Source: an uncultured Gilliamella sp. (GTDB taxonomy: Bacteria > Pseudomonadota > Gammaproteobacteria > Enterobacterales > Enterobacteriaceae). Taken from it: a DNA stretch of 38,430 nt. Location of the stretch: positions 1 to 38,430 of the forward strand of contig CALYQY010000009.1 of NCBI GenBank assembly GCA_945291235.1, read 5' to 3'. The notes below the pieces were generated by a model, which was not told where the DNA came from, did not search any database, and saw nothing but the letters and a program-made list of their open reading frames with translations. Positions within the stretch are counted from its first letter, which is position 1. Every line of letters begins with the position of its first letter. This document shows positions 1 to 10,314 of the stretch, one piece after another. A program made the translations under genes and the position numbers.

Positions 1-693
1 GATATTGTTGTCCATTCATTAACTAAATATATCGGTGGGCACGGTAATAGCCTTGGTGGCATGATAGTGGATTCAGGTAAGTTTCCATGGAAAAAATACA
101 GTGATAGATACCCGATGCTTAACCAACCTGATCCATCTTATCATGGGGTCGCTTATACCGAAACTTTTGGTGATGCAGCTTATATTGCTCGATGCCGAGT
201 GATACCATTACGAAATATGGGAGCGGCACTTTCGCCATTTAATACGTTTTTATTGTTGCAAGGGCTTGAAACGCTTTCTTTACGTATGGAGCGCCATTGC
301 CAAAATAGCCTCAAAGTTGCACAGTATCTCCAATCTCATCCACAAGTTGAATGGGTCAATTATGCCGGTTTGAGTGATCATGCTGAACATGCTTTAGCAC
401 TAAAACAGATGGATAATGGACTACCAGCGGGTATTTTATCTTTTGGTATTAAAGGGGGTAAGCAAGCTGGAGCTAAATTTATTGATGCATTGAAGTTAAT
501 TATTCGCTTAGTCAATATTGGCGACACTCGATCATTAGCCTGTCATCCCGCATCTACTACACATCGTCAACTTAACGATGAAGAGCTACATAAAGCCGGC
601 GTAAGCCAAGAGATGATTCGTTTGTCTATTGGCATCGAACACATCGATGATATTATTGCCGATCTAGCGCAAGCTCTTACTGCCGCGAAATAA
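1..693 (+). CDS. metY: O-acetylhomoserine sulfhydrylase (C-terminal part)
   Basis: Partial gene: reading frame 1 is open from the first base and the start lies outside the window. The visible 230 residues are the C-terminal half of a Cys/Met-metabolism PLP enzyme. The motif HSLTKYIGGHG near the left edge carries the lysine that binds pyridoxal phosphate, and SLACHPASTTH further on is typical of O-acetylhomoserine (thiol)-lyases. These enzymes make homocysteine from O-acetylhomoserine and sulfide in the cytoplasm. Residues such as GAALSPFNTFLLLQGLETL favour this family over cystathionine gamma-synthase. The gene is convergent with adk and ends at a bidirectional hairpin at 704-741. The full N-terminus cannot be judged. 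Confidence 0.9.
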   Translation, partial: DIVVHSLTKYIGGHGNSLGGMIVDSGKFPWKKYSDRYPMLNQPDPSYHGVAYTETFGDAAYIARCRVIPLRNMGAALSPFNTFLLLQGLETLSLRMERHCQNSLKVAQYLQSHPQVEWVNYAGLSDHAEHALALKQMDNGLPAGILSFGIKGGKQAGAKFIDALKLIIRLVNIGDTRSLACHPASTTHRQLNDEELHKAGVSQEMIRLSIGIEHIDDIIADLAQALTAAK

Positions 694-703
694 TTCAAAG
701 CAC

Positions 704-741
704 AAAAAAAGCGAAATAGTCTATCCTATCTCGCTTTTTTT
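704..741. terminator. Bidirectional intrinsic terminator between metY and adk
   Basis: Arms GCGAAATAG (711-719) and CTATCTCGC (726-734) pair with one mismatch around a 6-base loop. Seven A residues (704-710) precede and seven T residues (735-741) follow, so the hairpin has a U-run on either strand. It sits between two convergent genes. Confidence 0.85.
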
Positions 742-753
742 AATTAAAACTAA

Positions 754-1401
<648 letters not shown>

Positions 1402-1436
1402 CTAACCTCGTATGGCTCTAATAAAAATAGATTGTT

Positions 1437-1688
1437 CTATTCTGGTAAATAATGAAATATCACCTTACTGCTGGATATTAAACCGTCAGTAGGACAAATG
1501 TAATTGATTGCGCCACAGCCTTTAATCATTTGTAGATTTTGTTGGCAAATTGGACATATATACTGTTCAAGATAGTGCGTCTTACAACTAGGACAATCAT
1601 AATGCTGAGGTGATAATACACTCATTTTATTATGACATTTTGGACAAAACCCTTCTTTTCCACTATCAACTGTGACTTTTTTTGGCAT
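1437..1688 (-). CDS. yfgJ: YfgJ-like zinc-ribbon protein
   Basis: Small 83-residue protein with repeated CxxC pairs (CPKC at 15-18, CPSC near 32-35, CPIC near 45-48) and a C-terminal CGAINYICPTDGLIS segment, consistent with tandem zinc ribbons. It resembles E. coli YfgJ, which also lies next to der. Its function is unknown; no catalytic motif is visible. The gene starts 3 bases after the der stop codon, so co-transcription with der is very likely. It carries a short N-terminal extension (about 14 residues) before the first cysteine compared with E. coli YfgJ. Confidence 0.85.
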   Translation of the reverse strand: MPKKVTVDSGKEGFCPKCHNKMSVLSPQHYDCPSCKTHYLEQYICPICQQNLQMIKGCGAINYICPTDGLISSSKVIFHYLPE

Positions 1689-1691
1689 AAA

Positions 1692-3158
1692 TTATTTACG
1701 ACCTCTAACATGTTTCATTAATCGACGTCGTTTGCGTTGTTGCGACGCTGTTAGGCTATTTTTACGCCCTTCAAATGGGTTGGCACCTTCTTTAAACTGA
1801 ATACGAATTGGCGACCCCATAATTTTTAATGAACGTCTAAAATAATTCATTAAGTAGCGCTTATAGGAATCCGGTAAATCTTCAACTTGATTACCATGGA
1901 TCACAACAATTGGCGGATTATAGCCACCAGCATGCGCATATTTCAACTTAACTCGACGACCTCGAACTAAAGGAGGTTGATGATCGTCTTGCGCCATTTG
2001 CATAATTTTAGTTAAAAGTGCAGTATTGACACGACGAGTTGCACAATCGTATGCCTCTTGAATTGAATCAAATAAATTCCCAACACCTGAACCATGAAGC
2101 GCAGAAATAAAGTGTACTCGGGCAAAGTCAATAAAATCTAACCTATCATCTAAAGTTGCTTTGACCTGCTCTTTAATATCTTGTGACAAACCGTCCCACT
2201 TATTCACTGCTATAACAAGTGAGCGCCCACTATTAATAATGAATCCAAGCAATGATAAGTCTTGATCAGATACCCCTTCTCTGGCATCTATAACCAAAAT
2301 AACGACATTGGCATCTTCAATAGCTTGTAAAGTTTTGATCACTGAAAACTTTTCAACCGTTTCCGTCACTTTACCTCGCTTACGTACACCCGCCGTATCA
2401 ATCATGATGTACTCACGTTCATCCCGAGTCATTGGTATATAAATACTGTCTCGAGTGGTGCCGGGCATGTCGTATACGACAACCCTTTCTTCACCAAGTA
2501 TACGATTGGTTAGTGTTGACTTACCAACGTTTGGTCGCCCAACAATCGCCACTTTAATTGGTTGATCAATTAGCGATTGAGTTTCATCGTTGAGCTCATC
2601 ATCAGAGAAAGATTCATCATCAAATGGCTCATGACTTGCAAACTCATCATCTTGTTCATTTGCAAATTGGAAAATAGGATCTAAAGCGGTTTCAATTAGG
2701 ACACTTACACCACGACCATGACTGGCAGCTATTGGATGAATTTCACCTAATCCTAAACCATAAAAATCTGAAATAGCGGTATCGGCATCAATGCCATCAA
2801 TTTTATTAGCGACTAAAAAAGTTGCTTTTTCACGTGAACGGAGATGCTTAGCAATAGCATGATCAGCAGGCATTGCACCAGCTCTGGCATCAACTAAGAA
2901 AAGAACAATATCAGCTTCTTCGATCGCTTGCAGGGATTGTTCAGCCATAAAGCTTTCAACCCCATCTTCTGTGCCATCAATACCACCAGTATCAATGACA
3001 ATATATTCATGACCTTTGATTTCAGCACGGCCATATTTACGGTCGCGTGTTAATCCTGGAAAATCAGCGACTAATGCGTCTCGAGTTCGAGTTAAGCGAT
3101 TAAATAAAGTCGACTTTCCAACATTCGGACGCCCAACTAGTGCTACTACAGGTACCAT
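1692..3158 (-). CDS. der: Ribosome-associated GTPase Der (EngA)
   Basis: Double-GTPase needed for 50S ribosomal subunit maturation. Two G domains in tandem are visible: the first P-loop GRPNVGKST at residues 8-16 with DTGG and NKID; the second GRPNVGKST near residue 205 with DTAGVRKRG and NKWD. A strongly acidic linker ([20 protein letters not shown]) separates them. A KH-like domain follows and the basic tail ends in [13 protein letters not shown]. The 488 residues are close to the 490 of E. coli. It is the second gene of a bamB-der-yfgJ run with short spacers. Confidence 0.97.
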   Translation of the reverse strand: MVPVVALVGRPNVGKSTLFNRLTRTRDALVADFPGLTRDRKYGRAEIKGHEYIVIDTGGIDGTEDGVESFMAEQSLQAIEEADIVLFLVDARAGAMPADHAIAKHLRSREKATFLVANKIDGIDADTAISDFYGLGLGEIHPIAASHGRGVSVLIETALDPIFQFANEQDDEFASHEPFDDESFSDDELNDETQSLIDQPIKVAIVGRPNVGKSTLTNRILGEERVVVYDMPGTTRDSIYIPMTRDEREYIMIDTAGVRKRGKVTETVEKFSVIKTLQAIEDANVVILVIDAREGVSDQDLSLLGFIINSGRSLVIAVNKWDGLSQDIKEQVKATLDDRLDFIDFARVHFISALHGSGVGNLFDSIQEAYDCATRRVNTALLTKIMQMAQDDHQPPLVRGRRVKLKYAHAGGYNPPIVVIHGNQVEDLPDSYKRYLMNYFRRSLKIMGSPIRIQFKEGANPFEGRKNSLTASQQRKRRRLMKHVRGRK

Positions 3159-3176
3159 GTTTATTCTCTAATAACC

Positions 3177-4349
3177 TTAATTTTTTGTGAAAGCGTAGAT
3201 ATCACCATTTTTTGCTTGAACAATTATTTTATTATCAACAACTAATGGTCGGGATATTAACCCACTACTACTCACTTGTGTTTTAGCGACAACTTCACCA
3301 TTTTCTTTATTTAACCAATACAGGTAACCTTCAAAATCACCTACAACAATATTATCTTGGTAAATAACCGGATCAGTCAATTGACGGTGTGAAAGTGCTG
3401 ACTGCGTCCATAATACCGAGCCACCATCTTTAGAGACAGCTTGAATATTATCATCTTGGTCAACAACAAATAATTCTTGAGAGTCTACCACAAAGCTATG
3501 CGTCGATCCTAACTGTTTGCGCCAAACAACTTGTCCATTACTTAAATCAAGCGCAGCAACATATCCATTATAACCAATTGCATAGACCAGACTACCTTCA
3601 ACTACTGGGGTAGAATCAACATCATTTAATTTTGCAATTTCTGTCGATCCTGTTGGATTTGATATACGTTGTTGCCAAATCAATTCTCCGTCATTGACAT
3701 AATAGGCATTAACACGTCCATTATCATCACCAAAAATTGCCGCACCATGTGCAATTGTCGGTGTTGAATTTCCTCTTAAGGTTAATAATGGAACTTCAAG
3801 TAACACATCCCATAATTCATCACCAGTATTACGATCGAAAGCTTGTAACATGCCATTTGCAGTATGGACGATTAATTTATCATCGGTAGATACCGGGCGA
3901 GCAAGAACTTCACCTTTAGCCGCTTTTTCCCATACTACTTTACCATTACTACGATCTAGAGCATAAACAACGGCACGTTCACTACCCACATAAACATATT
4001 TATCATCTGCACTCACACCACCAGAAAATAAGGCTGTTTTGCTACTAAAAAAAGAACTTTGCGATAAATTGACATCCCATAACGTATTGCCACTGGTTAA
4101 ATCAATCGCTTTAACTTGTCCACTGCGGCTAGCAGCGTAAACAACATTATCATAGTTTATAGGACCTAATAATGAATAGATTTGAGTATTGCCAGATGTA
4201 CTGTTTCGCCATACTTGTGGTATAGAAAATTGATTATTTACTGCTGGTGAAGGTGAGACTTGTACAACTTCTTCTTCTCCACCAAACAAAGAACATCCAG
4301 CAAGTGAAAACATAAAAACACTAATAAAAAGATATTTTGATAACTTCAT
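3177..4349 (-). CDS. bamB: Outer membrane assembly lipoprotein BamB
   Basis: Periplasmic lipoprotein of the BAM complex, which folds beta-barrel proteins into the outer membrane. The N-terminus has a lipoprotein signal with lipobox LAGC (cysteine 19). The rest shows repeated PQQ-type beta-propeller blades, for example GNTLWDVNL, NGKVVWEKA, TGDELWDVL, DGELIWQQR, NGQVVWRKQ and GGSVLWTQS, giving an eight-blade propeller. The 390 residues match the family. The gene lies between yfgM and der as in enteric bacteria, 18 bases before der. Confidence 0.96.
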   Translation of the reverse strand: MKLSKYLFISVFMFSLAGCSLFGGEEEVVQVSPSPAVNNQFSIPQVWRNSTSGNTQIYSLLGPINYDNVVYAASRSGQVKAIDLTSGNTLWDVNLSQSSFFSSKTALFSGGVSADDKYVYVGSERAVVYALDRSNGKVVWEKAAKGEVLARPVSTDDKLIVHTANGMLQAFDRNTGDELWDVLLEVPLLTLRGNSTPTIAHGAAIFGDDNGRVNAYYVNDGELIWQQRISNPTGSTEIAKLNDVDSTPVVEGSLVYAIGYNGYVAALDLSNGQVVWRKQLGSTHSFVVDSQELFVVDQDDNIQAVSKDGGSVLWTQSALSHRQLTDPVIYQDNIVVGDFEGYLYWLNKENGEVVAKTQVSSSGLISRPLVVDNKIIVQAKNGDIYAFTKN

Positions 4350-4395
4350 TGTATAGACCCTTATACCAGGATGAATTAATTCTTGTTTTGTTCAG

Positions 4396-5100
4396 TTATT
4401 TATTTTCTGTCTGAGCCGCCTGTTCGGCTTTCTCTTTAGCTGCCTGTGCCTCTTGTTCAGCTTGTTGTTTTGTTTTTAGAAATTCAACTTGATTTAACTT
4501 CATTTTAATACTTTGCTCAAGCCCTGGCATTGGTGATGAAGTTAACGCCACATTATAAGCGGCAATCGCATTAGTATAATCGGCCATTTTTACCAATATA
4601 TCACCACGAATATCATTAACAACTGGCGCCCAACTCTCTTCAGTGACTTGATTTAATGTTGTTAAACTTTGTTGATATTGCTCAAGTTGATACTCTAATC
4701 GTGCAATACGGATATTAATAATTGAAGCAATTGTTTCAGAATCATTCTTCTTTAATGCATCAAGTAATAATGCTTTTGCACCCGAATAGTCTTTAAGTAC
4801 TTCAACATAAAATTTGGCGGCCTGCAAATTAGCAAACACACTAAAAACAGTGGTGTTATCTTTAGCAAATGCGACTAATTCATTCACTGACTCAGGTTTA
4901 GTATTATCTAAATTAGCAACTAATTGTTCATACTTGTCAGATGATTGCGTTATTTTTTCTAAATTGTAAGATTGCCAGTATTGCCAGCCATAAAAGGCTA
5001 AAAGTCCAATAACAATAATCGCAACTATCAATTTCCACGTTTTAGCAAGAAACTCTTTTATCTCTGAAAGCTGCTCTTCACTCGATAATTGATGACTCAC
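4396..5100 (-). CDS. yfgM: YfgM, ancillary SecYEG translocon subunit
   Basis: A 234-residue membrane-anchored protein with a single transmembrane segment at about residues 22-41 (LIVAIIVIGLLAFYGWQYW), followed by a TPR-like alpha-helical periplasmic domain. The family works with PpiD at the Sec translocon in handing over periplasmic clients. The tail is a glutamine/alanine/lysine-rich helix (QAEQEAQAAKEKAEQAAQ) that makes the protein longer than E. coli YfgM (206). It sits between hisS and bamB with short spacers, the conserved order. Confidence 0.92.
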   Translation of the reverse strand: MSHQLSSEEQLSEIKEFLAKTWKLIVAIIVIGLLAFYGWQYWQSYNLEKITQSSDKYEQLVANLDNTKPESVNELVAFAKDNTTVFSVFANLQAAKFYVEVLKDYSGAKALLLDALKKNDSETIASIINIRIARLEYQLEQYQQSLTTLNQVTEESWAPVVNDIRGDILVKMADYTNAIAAYNVALTSSPMPGLEQSIKMKLNQVEFLKTKQQAEQEAQAAKEKAEQAAQTENK

Positions 5101-5123
5101 ATTTTTCTCCTATTTCCCTTACT

Positions 5124-6401
5124 TTACAGTATCGCCATACAAGTCGGAACAATATCGTTTTGTGCTACTTCAACTTGTTCGCCTGTTTGTAAATTTTTAA
5201 TTGTCACTGACTGGTTAGCGATTTCATTTTCACCAATAATGACTGCTATTTTAGCACCTAATTTATCTGCTTTGGCAAATTGTTTCTTAAAATTACTACT
5301 ACCATAATTTGTAACGATGCGTCTTTCCGGTAATCCGTCACGTAATTGCTCAGCAACACACTGCGCAGCAGATATGGTATTTTCATCACCAGACGATATC
5401 ATATAAATATCAATCGAATTATCTCGATTTAATGACGGATTAACTGCTTGAACCAGTAGAACCAAACGCTCAAGCCCCATAGCAAAACCAACTGCGGGCG
5501 TTGGCTGTCCACCGAGCTGGCTAACAAGTCCGTCATAACGACCACCACCGCAAACCGTACCTTGTGCACCTAAACTACTGGTGACCCATTCAAACACGGT
5601 ACGATTATAATAGTCCAAGCCACGAACTAATCTTTGATTAATATTGTATTTTATGCCTGCATTATCCAGTAACCGGCATAAGCCTTCAAAATGTTGTTTA
5701 GACTCTTCATCTAAATAATCAAACAGTTTCGGCGCTTGATTAAGAAGCTCTTGCACAACCGGATTTTTGGAATCCAGAACACGTAGTGGATTAGTATACA
5801 TTCTACGCAGGCAGTCTTCATCCAATTTATCTTTATGTTGTTCAAGGAAGTTAACTAACGCATTTCGGTAATTCGCTCTTGCTTCAACTGAACCAATTGA
5901 ATTAAGCTCAAGTGAAGTATGATTTTCAATACCTAACGCTTTCCAAAAACGTGCCGTTAATAAGATAAGTTCGGCATCAATATTAGGTCCTTCAAGTCCA
6001 AAAACTTCCACACCAAATTGATGAAACTGTCGATAACGACCTTTTTGCGGTTTTTCATAACGAAATGCCGGACCTAAATACCAAAGACGCTGCTCTTGAT
6101 TATAAAATAGACCATGTTCAATACCGGCACGTACGCAACCAGCAGTAATCTCTGGGCGCAAAGTAATACTTTCATCATTACGATCATTGAAAGTATACAT
6201 CTCTTTTTCGACAATATCGGTCACTTCGCCGACAGCGCGTTTAAATAGTGCAGTATCTTCAACAATTGGCGTTCTAATTTCGTTATAACCATAACTGTTT
6301 AAAACACCTTTTACAATTTTCTCTATTTGTTGCCAACTGGCACTATCACTAGGGAGTAAATCGTTCATTCCCCGTATAGATTGGATTTTTTTCTCTGTCA
6401 T
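5124..6401 (-). CDS. hisS: Histidine-tRNA ligase
   Basis: Class II aminoacyl-tRNA synthetase that charges tRNA-His. The start [17 protein letters not shown] is diagnostic. Motif 2 ([16 protein letters not shown]), the histidine-specific signatures [15 protein letters not shown] and GGGRYDGL, and motif 3 ([11 protein letters not shown]) all appear in order, followed by an anticodon-binding domain. The 425 residues match the E. coli length (424). It lies in the ispG-hisS-yfgM-bamB-der run, 24 bases downstream of ispG. Confidence 0.98.
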   Translation of the reverse strand: MTEKKIQSIRGMNDLLPSDSASWQQIEKIVKGVLNSYGYNEIRTPIVEDTALFKRAVGEVTDIVEKEMYTFNDRNDESITLRPEITAGCVRAGIEHGLFYNQEQRLWYLGPAFRYEKPQKGRYRQFHQFGVEVFGLEGPNIDAELILLTARFWKALGIENHTSLELNSIGSVEARANYRNALVNFLEQHKDKLDEDCLRRMYTNPLRVLDSKNPVVQELLNQAPKLFDYLDEESKQHFEGLCRLLDNAGIKYNINQRLVRGLDYYNRTVFEWVTSSLGAQGTVCGGGRYDGLVSQLGGQPTPAVGFAMGLERLVLLVQAVNPSLNRDNSIDIYMISSGDENTISAAQCVAEQLRDGLPERRIVTNYGSSNFKKQFAKADKLGAKIAVIIGENEIANQSVTIKNLQTGEQVEVAQNDIVPTCMAIL

Positions 6402-6425
6402 TTATTTATTCGCTATCTAATAAAA

Positions 6426-7535
6426 TTATAGTTCAGTTGCTGCAATTCTGTTTTTTAATAGTGATGCTTTTGCTCGTATTTTGGCTTCTAACTCATCGAT
6501 CATTTGCTCGTTATCGATACGACCAATACGAACGCCGTCTTCATAAAAACCACTTTTATTATGACCACCAGCAACACCCATAGTCGAAGCTAATGCTTCG
6601 CCCGGACCATTGACCACACAACCAATAATTGATACATCCATTGGCGTAATAATATCTTCTAAACGTTGCTCTAGAATATTTACCGTATTAATGACATCAA
6701 ACTCTTGCCTTGAACAGGTTGGACAAGCAATAAAATTAATACCACGAGAGCGGATACGTAACGATTTTAAAATATCAAAACCAACTTTTACTTCTTCGGT
6801 TGGATCCGCTGCTAACGAAACACGCAACGTATCACCAATGCCTTGAGCTAACAACAACCCTAATCCTATTGCAGATTTTACCGCACCACTGCGCACACCA
6901 CCAGCTTCAGTTATCCCTAAATGTAATGGTTGCTTGATCTGTTTTGCAAGCAAGCGATATGAATCAACCGCAGTAAAAACATCTGATGCTTTAACACTTA
7001 CTTTAAACTGATCAAAGTTTAATTTGTCCAGTATCTCAACATGGCGCATAGCTGACTCAACAATAGCTTGCGGTGTTGGTTCACCATATTTCTCTTGAAT
7101 ATCTTTTTCTAATGAGCCCGAATTTACCCCAATACGTATTGGGATATTTTTATCTTTAGCACAATCAACAACCGTTCGAATCCTTGATTCATTACCGATA
7201 TTTCCGGGATTAATCCTTAAACAATCAACACCATATTCAGCTACTTTTAAAGCAATACGATAATCAAAATGTATATCGGCAATAAGTGGTACTTTTGCTT
7301 GTTGTTTTATAAATTTGAATGCTTCAGCTGCATCCATTGTCGGTATTGAAACACGAACAATATCAACACCAACACGCTCAAGCGCTTGAATTTGAGCAAC
7401 TGTTTTTTCAACATCAGTTGTACGCGTATTGGTCATGGACTGAACAGCAATAGGCGCACCGCCACCAATAGGAACATTGCCGACATAAATTCGGGTTGAT
7501 TCTCTTCTGTTAATTGGTGAATCGTGATGACTCAT
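6426..7535 (-). CDS. ispG: 4-hydroxy-3-methylbut-2-en-1-yl diphosphate synthase (flavodoxin)
   Basis: Converts MEcPP to HMBPP in the MEP pathway of isoprenoid synthesis and uses a [4Fe-4S] cluster. The N-terminal TIM barrel contains [24 protein letters not shown] in two blocks and [11 protein letters not shown]. The C-terminal cluster-binding cysteines are in CPTCSRQ and [12 protein letters not shown]. The start at 7535 (MSHHDSP) is preferred because AGGCAGG lies just before it. An in-frame ATG at 7550 adds five residues (MIRQV) without a visible ribosome-binding site. Downstream of rodZ and upstream of hisS as in enterics. Confidence 0.96.
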   Translation of the reverse strand: MSHHDSPINRRESTRIYVGNVPIGGGAPIAVQSMTNTRTTDVEKTVAQIQALERVGVDIVRVSIPTMDAAEAFKFIKQQAKVPLIADIHFDYRIALKVAEYGVDCLRINPGNIGNESRIRTVVDCAKDKNIPIRIGVNSGSLEKDIQEKYGEPTPQAIVESAMRHVEILDKLNFDQFKVSVKASDVFTAVDSYRLLAKQIKQPLHLGITEAGGVRSGAVKSAIGLGLLLAQGIGDTLRVSLAADPTEEVKVGFDILKSLRIRSRGINFIACPTCSRQEFDVINTVNILEQRLEDIITPMDVSIIGCVVNGPGEALASTMGVAGGHNKSGFYEDGVRIGRIDNEQMIDELEAKIRAKASLLKNRIAATEL

Positions 7536-7621
7536 AACCTGCCTAATCATATTACAAAATAACTAGCTGGCAATCTTAACAAGAATTACAGCAAATGTCT
7601 GTATGAGATTAAGAAAATTTG

Positions 7622-8062
7622 CTAACTGTTAACACGATCTGATGTTGGTGGGGAAATATAATGGCTAACTTCAACAAGATTACTTTTATCTTGCTTAGTC
7701 ACAAAATAAAGTGTGGCACCTAACGCACATAAGAAAATAAATAAGAAGGCAAATAGAACTTTACTACTACCTTTTGTTTTTTTATCTTTCGGAACAAGCT
7801 CAGCAATCTTCTGAGATGAATACTGTTTTTTCAAATCTTCAAGATAAGGTTGATACTCTTCATTTGGCAAACCAACAATTTCAGCATAAGCACGAATATA
7901 ACCTTTAACAAAAACAAAAGGGGCATGAACAAGCTGGTCGTTTTCAATTTCTGATACAACCGCCTTACGTACATGAAGTTTATTGGCAATATCTTCTTGA
8001 GTTAATCCTAAATTATCTCTTGAATTGGAAAGAATCTTACCCAATGAAATATTGTCTTCCAT
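7622..8062 (-). CDS. rodZ: Short RodZ-like cytoskeletal HTH membrane protein
   Basis: Contains the RodZ N-terminal helix-turn-helix domain (residues about 8-75, LGLTQEDIANKLHVRKAVVSEIE), a basic juxtamembrane stretch (PKDKKTKGSSK) and one transmembrane segment at about 101-122. Only about 24 residues follow before the stop codon, so the periplasmic beta domain (DUF4115) of E. coli RodZ (337 residues) is missing. RodZ links MreB filaments to the elongasome, mainly through the HTH domain, so the short form may still function. A GAGGGG ribosome-binding site supports the start. The position upstream of ispG is conserved. The stop codon is clean and no frameshifted domain was recognised in the 86 bases before ispG. 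Confidence 0.85.
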   Translation of the reverse strand: MEDNISLGKILSNSRDNLGLTQEDIANKLHVRKAVVSEIENDQLVHAPFVFVKGYIRAYAEIVGLPNEEYQPYLEDLKKQYSSQKIAELVPKDKKTKGSSKVLFAFLFIFLCALGATLYFVTKQDKSNLVEVSHYISPPTSDRVNS

Positions 8063-8121
8063 TAATCCCCTCGTTTAATACTGTATCCGTAAATTTTCTA
8101 TATTTTTACATATTTACAAAA

Positions 8122-8988
8122 TTAATCAATTCTTTTCGCTTTGAACCATTGATTTGGTGTTTCAATTTCATTTTGGGCAGCCACTAATTGTAATTCATAC
8201 GCCTCTCGTTTCAACGTTTCTAGCATAACTGCGTATACAGCTGATGTAGTATGTTCTAAAGCTTCAACCAGTGATTTTCCAAGCAAAATATTGGCTAAAA
8301 ACAAGCCACTTGTCATATCACCGACACCAACTGGTTGTCTTTCACCAAAATCAACTAATGGGCGTTCAATATGCCATGCTTCTTGCTCAGTCACTAAAAG
8401 CATTTCAAAACCATCTTTACGATAACCGGCTCGACTTAAGTGTTTTACTAAAATAGCTTTCGGCCCTTTTTTACAAAGTTCACGACAGGCAACAATCGCT
8501 TCATCAACATTTTTGATTTGCTGCTTACCATTTAGCTCCTCAAGCTCTAATATATTAGGCGCCATCATATCGGCCATTGGTAAAGCGCTATTACATAAAA
8601 ATTCAGCGACCCCTGGGGCGACAAAACAGCCTTTTTCAGGGTGCCCCATAACAGGATCACATAGATAAACTGCATTAGGGTTAACTGCTTTTACTTTTTT
8701 TACAATTTCAATAATTGCATTACCCTGCTCAGGCGATCCCATATAACCACTTAGGATCGCATCACAATGCTTTAATTCATCAATTGCATTAATTCCATCA
8801 ACAATCTCAGTTAGATGAGATGCAGGCATTACCGTTCCAGTCCATTGACGATATTGAGTATGATTAGAAAATTGTACTGTATTTAAAGGCCAAACATTCA
8901 CGCCCAATCGACGCATCGGGAAGACGGCGGCACTATTTCCAGCATGACCAAATACCACATGTGACTGAATCGATAATATATTTTTCAT
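8122..8988 (-). CDS. pdxY: Pyridoxal kinase PdxY
   Basis: Phosphorylates pyridoxal to pyridoxal 5'-phosphate in the salvage pathway. The 288 residues closely follow E. coli PdxY from the start ([20 protein letters not shown]) through [22 protein letters not shown] and the ribokinase-family anion hole and catalytic aspartate in [13 protein letters not shown]. The gene begins 4 bases after the tyrS stop codon, the same tyrS-pdxY pairing as in E. coli, so the two are probably co-transcribed. Confidence 0.97.
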   Translation of the reverse strand: MKNILSIQSHVVFGHAGNSAAVFPMRRLGVNVWPLNTVQFSNHTQYRQWTGTVMPASHLTEIVDGINAIDELKHCDAILSGYMGSPEQGNAIIEIVKKVKAVNPNAVYLCDPVMGHPEKGCFVAPGVAEFLCNSALPMADMMAPNILELEELNGKQQIKNVDEAIVACRELCKKGPKAILVKHLSRAGYRKDGFEMLLVTEQEAWHIERPLVDFGERQPVGVGDMTSGLFLANILLGKSLVEALEHTTSAVYAVMLETLKREAYELQLVAAQNEIETPNQWFKAKRID

Positions 8989-8992
8989 AAAA

Positions 8993-10264
8993 TTAATTCC
9001 AAATTAATAAGCAGTAATATTTCTTACCACGACGAAGTAAAGTATAACGGTTAAAAAGTTTATCACTATCAGCGAATCGATAATCCGTTGTTGCATTACG
9101 CTCACCATTAATCGAAATAGCATTTGATTCAATCATTGTTCTTGCTTGACCTCTGGAAGGGGCAAACTCAGCATTTACAATTGCTTGTTGTAAATCAATT
9201 TCATCACTCACCGCTAAAGTTGGCATACCGTCTTGCGCTAATTGTTCAAAATCAGCCTCGGACAGGTCGGTCAATTTACCGGAAAATAGACTTTCGGTAA
9301 TTCGTTTAGCAGCAATAAGCCCTTCTTCCCCATGAACTAAACGGGTAACTTGTTCGGCAAGTACATATTGAGCTCTTGGCGCAACGCCACTATTTTTATC
9401 TTCTTGTTCTAATGCATCTATTTCATTCAATGGCATGAAAGTAAAGAATTTCAAGAATCGATAAACATCAGCATCAGCAGTATTAATCCAAAATTGATAG
9501 AATTTATAAGGACTGGTTTTCTTAGGATCAAGCCATACCGCACCACTTTCAGTTTTACCGAATTTAGTCCCGTCAGACTTAGTAATCAACGGTACAGTTA
9601 AACCATAAACTTGTTTTTGATGTAATCGTCGGGTTAAATCAATACCAGCGGTAATATTCCCCCACTGGTCAGAACCACCAATTTGCAAAACAACATTTTG
9701 TGATTGATTTAAACAAGCAAAATCATAAGCTTGCAGTAAGCTATAAGAAAATTCTGTAAATGAAATACCCACTTCGTCACGGTCAATACGTTGCTTAACT
9801 GATTCTTTATTAATCATCGCATTAACCGAAAAATATTTGCCAATATCACGCAAAAAAGTCAGTACATTCATGCCACTAAACCAATCATAGTTGTTAGCTA
9901 CAATTGCGGCATTTTCACCACAATTAAAATCTAAAAATGGCGAGACTTGTTGTTTGATTTTCTCACTCCATTCAACAACTGTTTGTTCGGTATTGAGTTT
10001 TCGTTCAACAGCTTTAAAGCTAGGATCGCCAATCAAACCAGTTGCCCCACCAACTAGAGCCACAGGCTTATGCCCGGCTAGTTGAAAACGTTTTAAACAA
10101 AGTAATGGAACTAAATGACCAAGATGCAAACTATCAGCCGTTGGATCAAAACCACAATAAAGCGCAATAGGATTTTGTTCGACTTGTTCTATTAGTGCTT
10201 TTTCATCAGTAAGCTGAGCAATCAGTCCACGCTCTTGTAGTTGTTTGATCACATTTTTTGTCAT
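8993..10264 (-). CDS. tyrS: Tyrosine-tRNA ligase
   Basis: Class I synthetase for tyrosine. The nucleotide-binding motif is [16 protein letters not shown] (HLGH version of HIGH); the tRNA-activation loop is KFGKT (KMSKS equivalent). [10 protein letters not shown] is the tyrosine-binding signature. The C-terminal S4-like RNA-binding domain includes [10 protein letters not shown] and SINGE. The 423 residues match E. coli TyrS (424). It is the first gene of a tyrS-pdxY unit; putP lies 50 bases upstream on the same strand. Confidence 0.98.
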   Translation of the reverse strand: MTKNVIKQLQERGLIAQLTDEKALIEQVEQNPIALYCGFDPTADSLHLGHLVPLLCLKRFQLAGHKPVALVGGATGLIGDPSFKAVERKLNTEQTVVEWSEKIKQQVSPFLDFNCGENAAIVANNYDWFSGMNVLTFLRDIGKYFSVNAMINKESVKQRIDRDEVGISFTEFSYSLLQAYDFACLNQSQNVVLQIGGSDQWGNITAGIDLTRRLHQKQVYGLTVPLITKSDGTKFGKTESGAVWLDPKKTSPYKFYQFWINTADADVYRFLKFFTFMPLNEIDALEQEDKNSGVAPRAQYVLAEQVTRLVHGEEGLIAAKRITESLFSGKLTDLSEADFEQLAQDGMPTLAVSDEIDLQQAIVNAEFAPSRGQARTMIESNAISINGERNATTDYRFADSDKLFNRYTLLRRGKKYYCLLIWN

Positions 10265-10314
10265 GATTTTTACCTATTAAATTTTGTTACAATGATATTC
10301 TACTAAAGTAAGAT

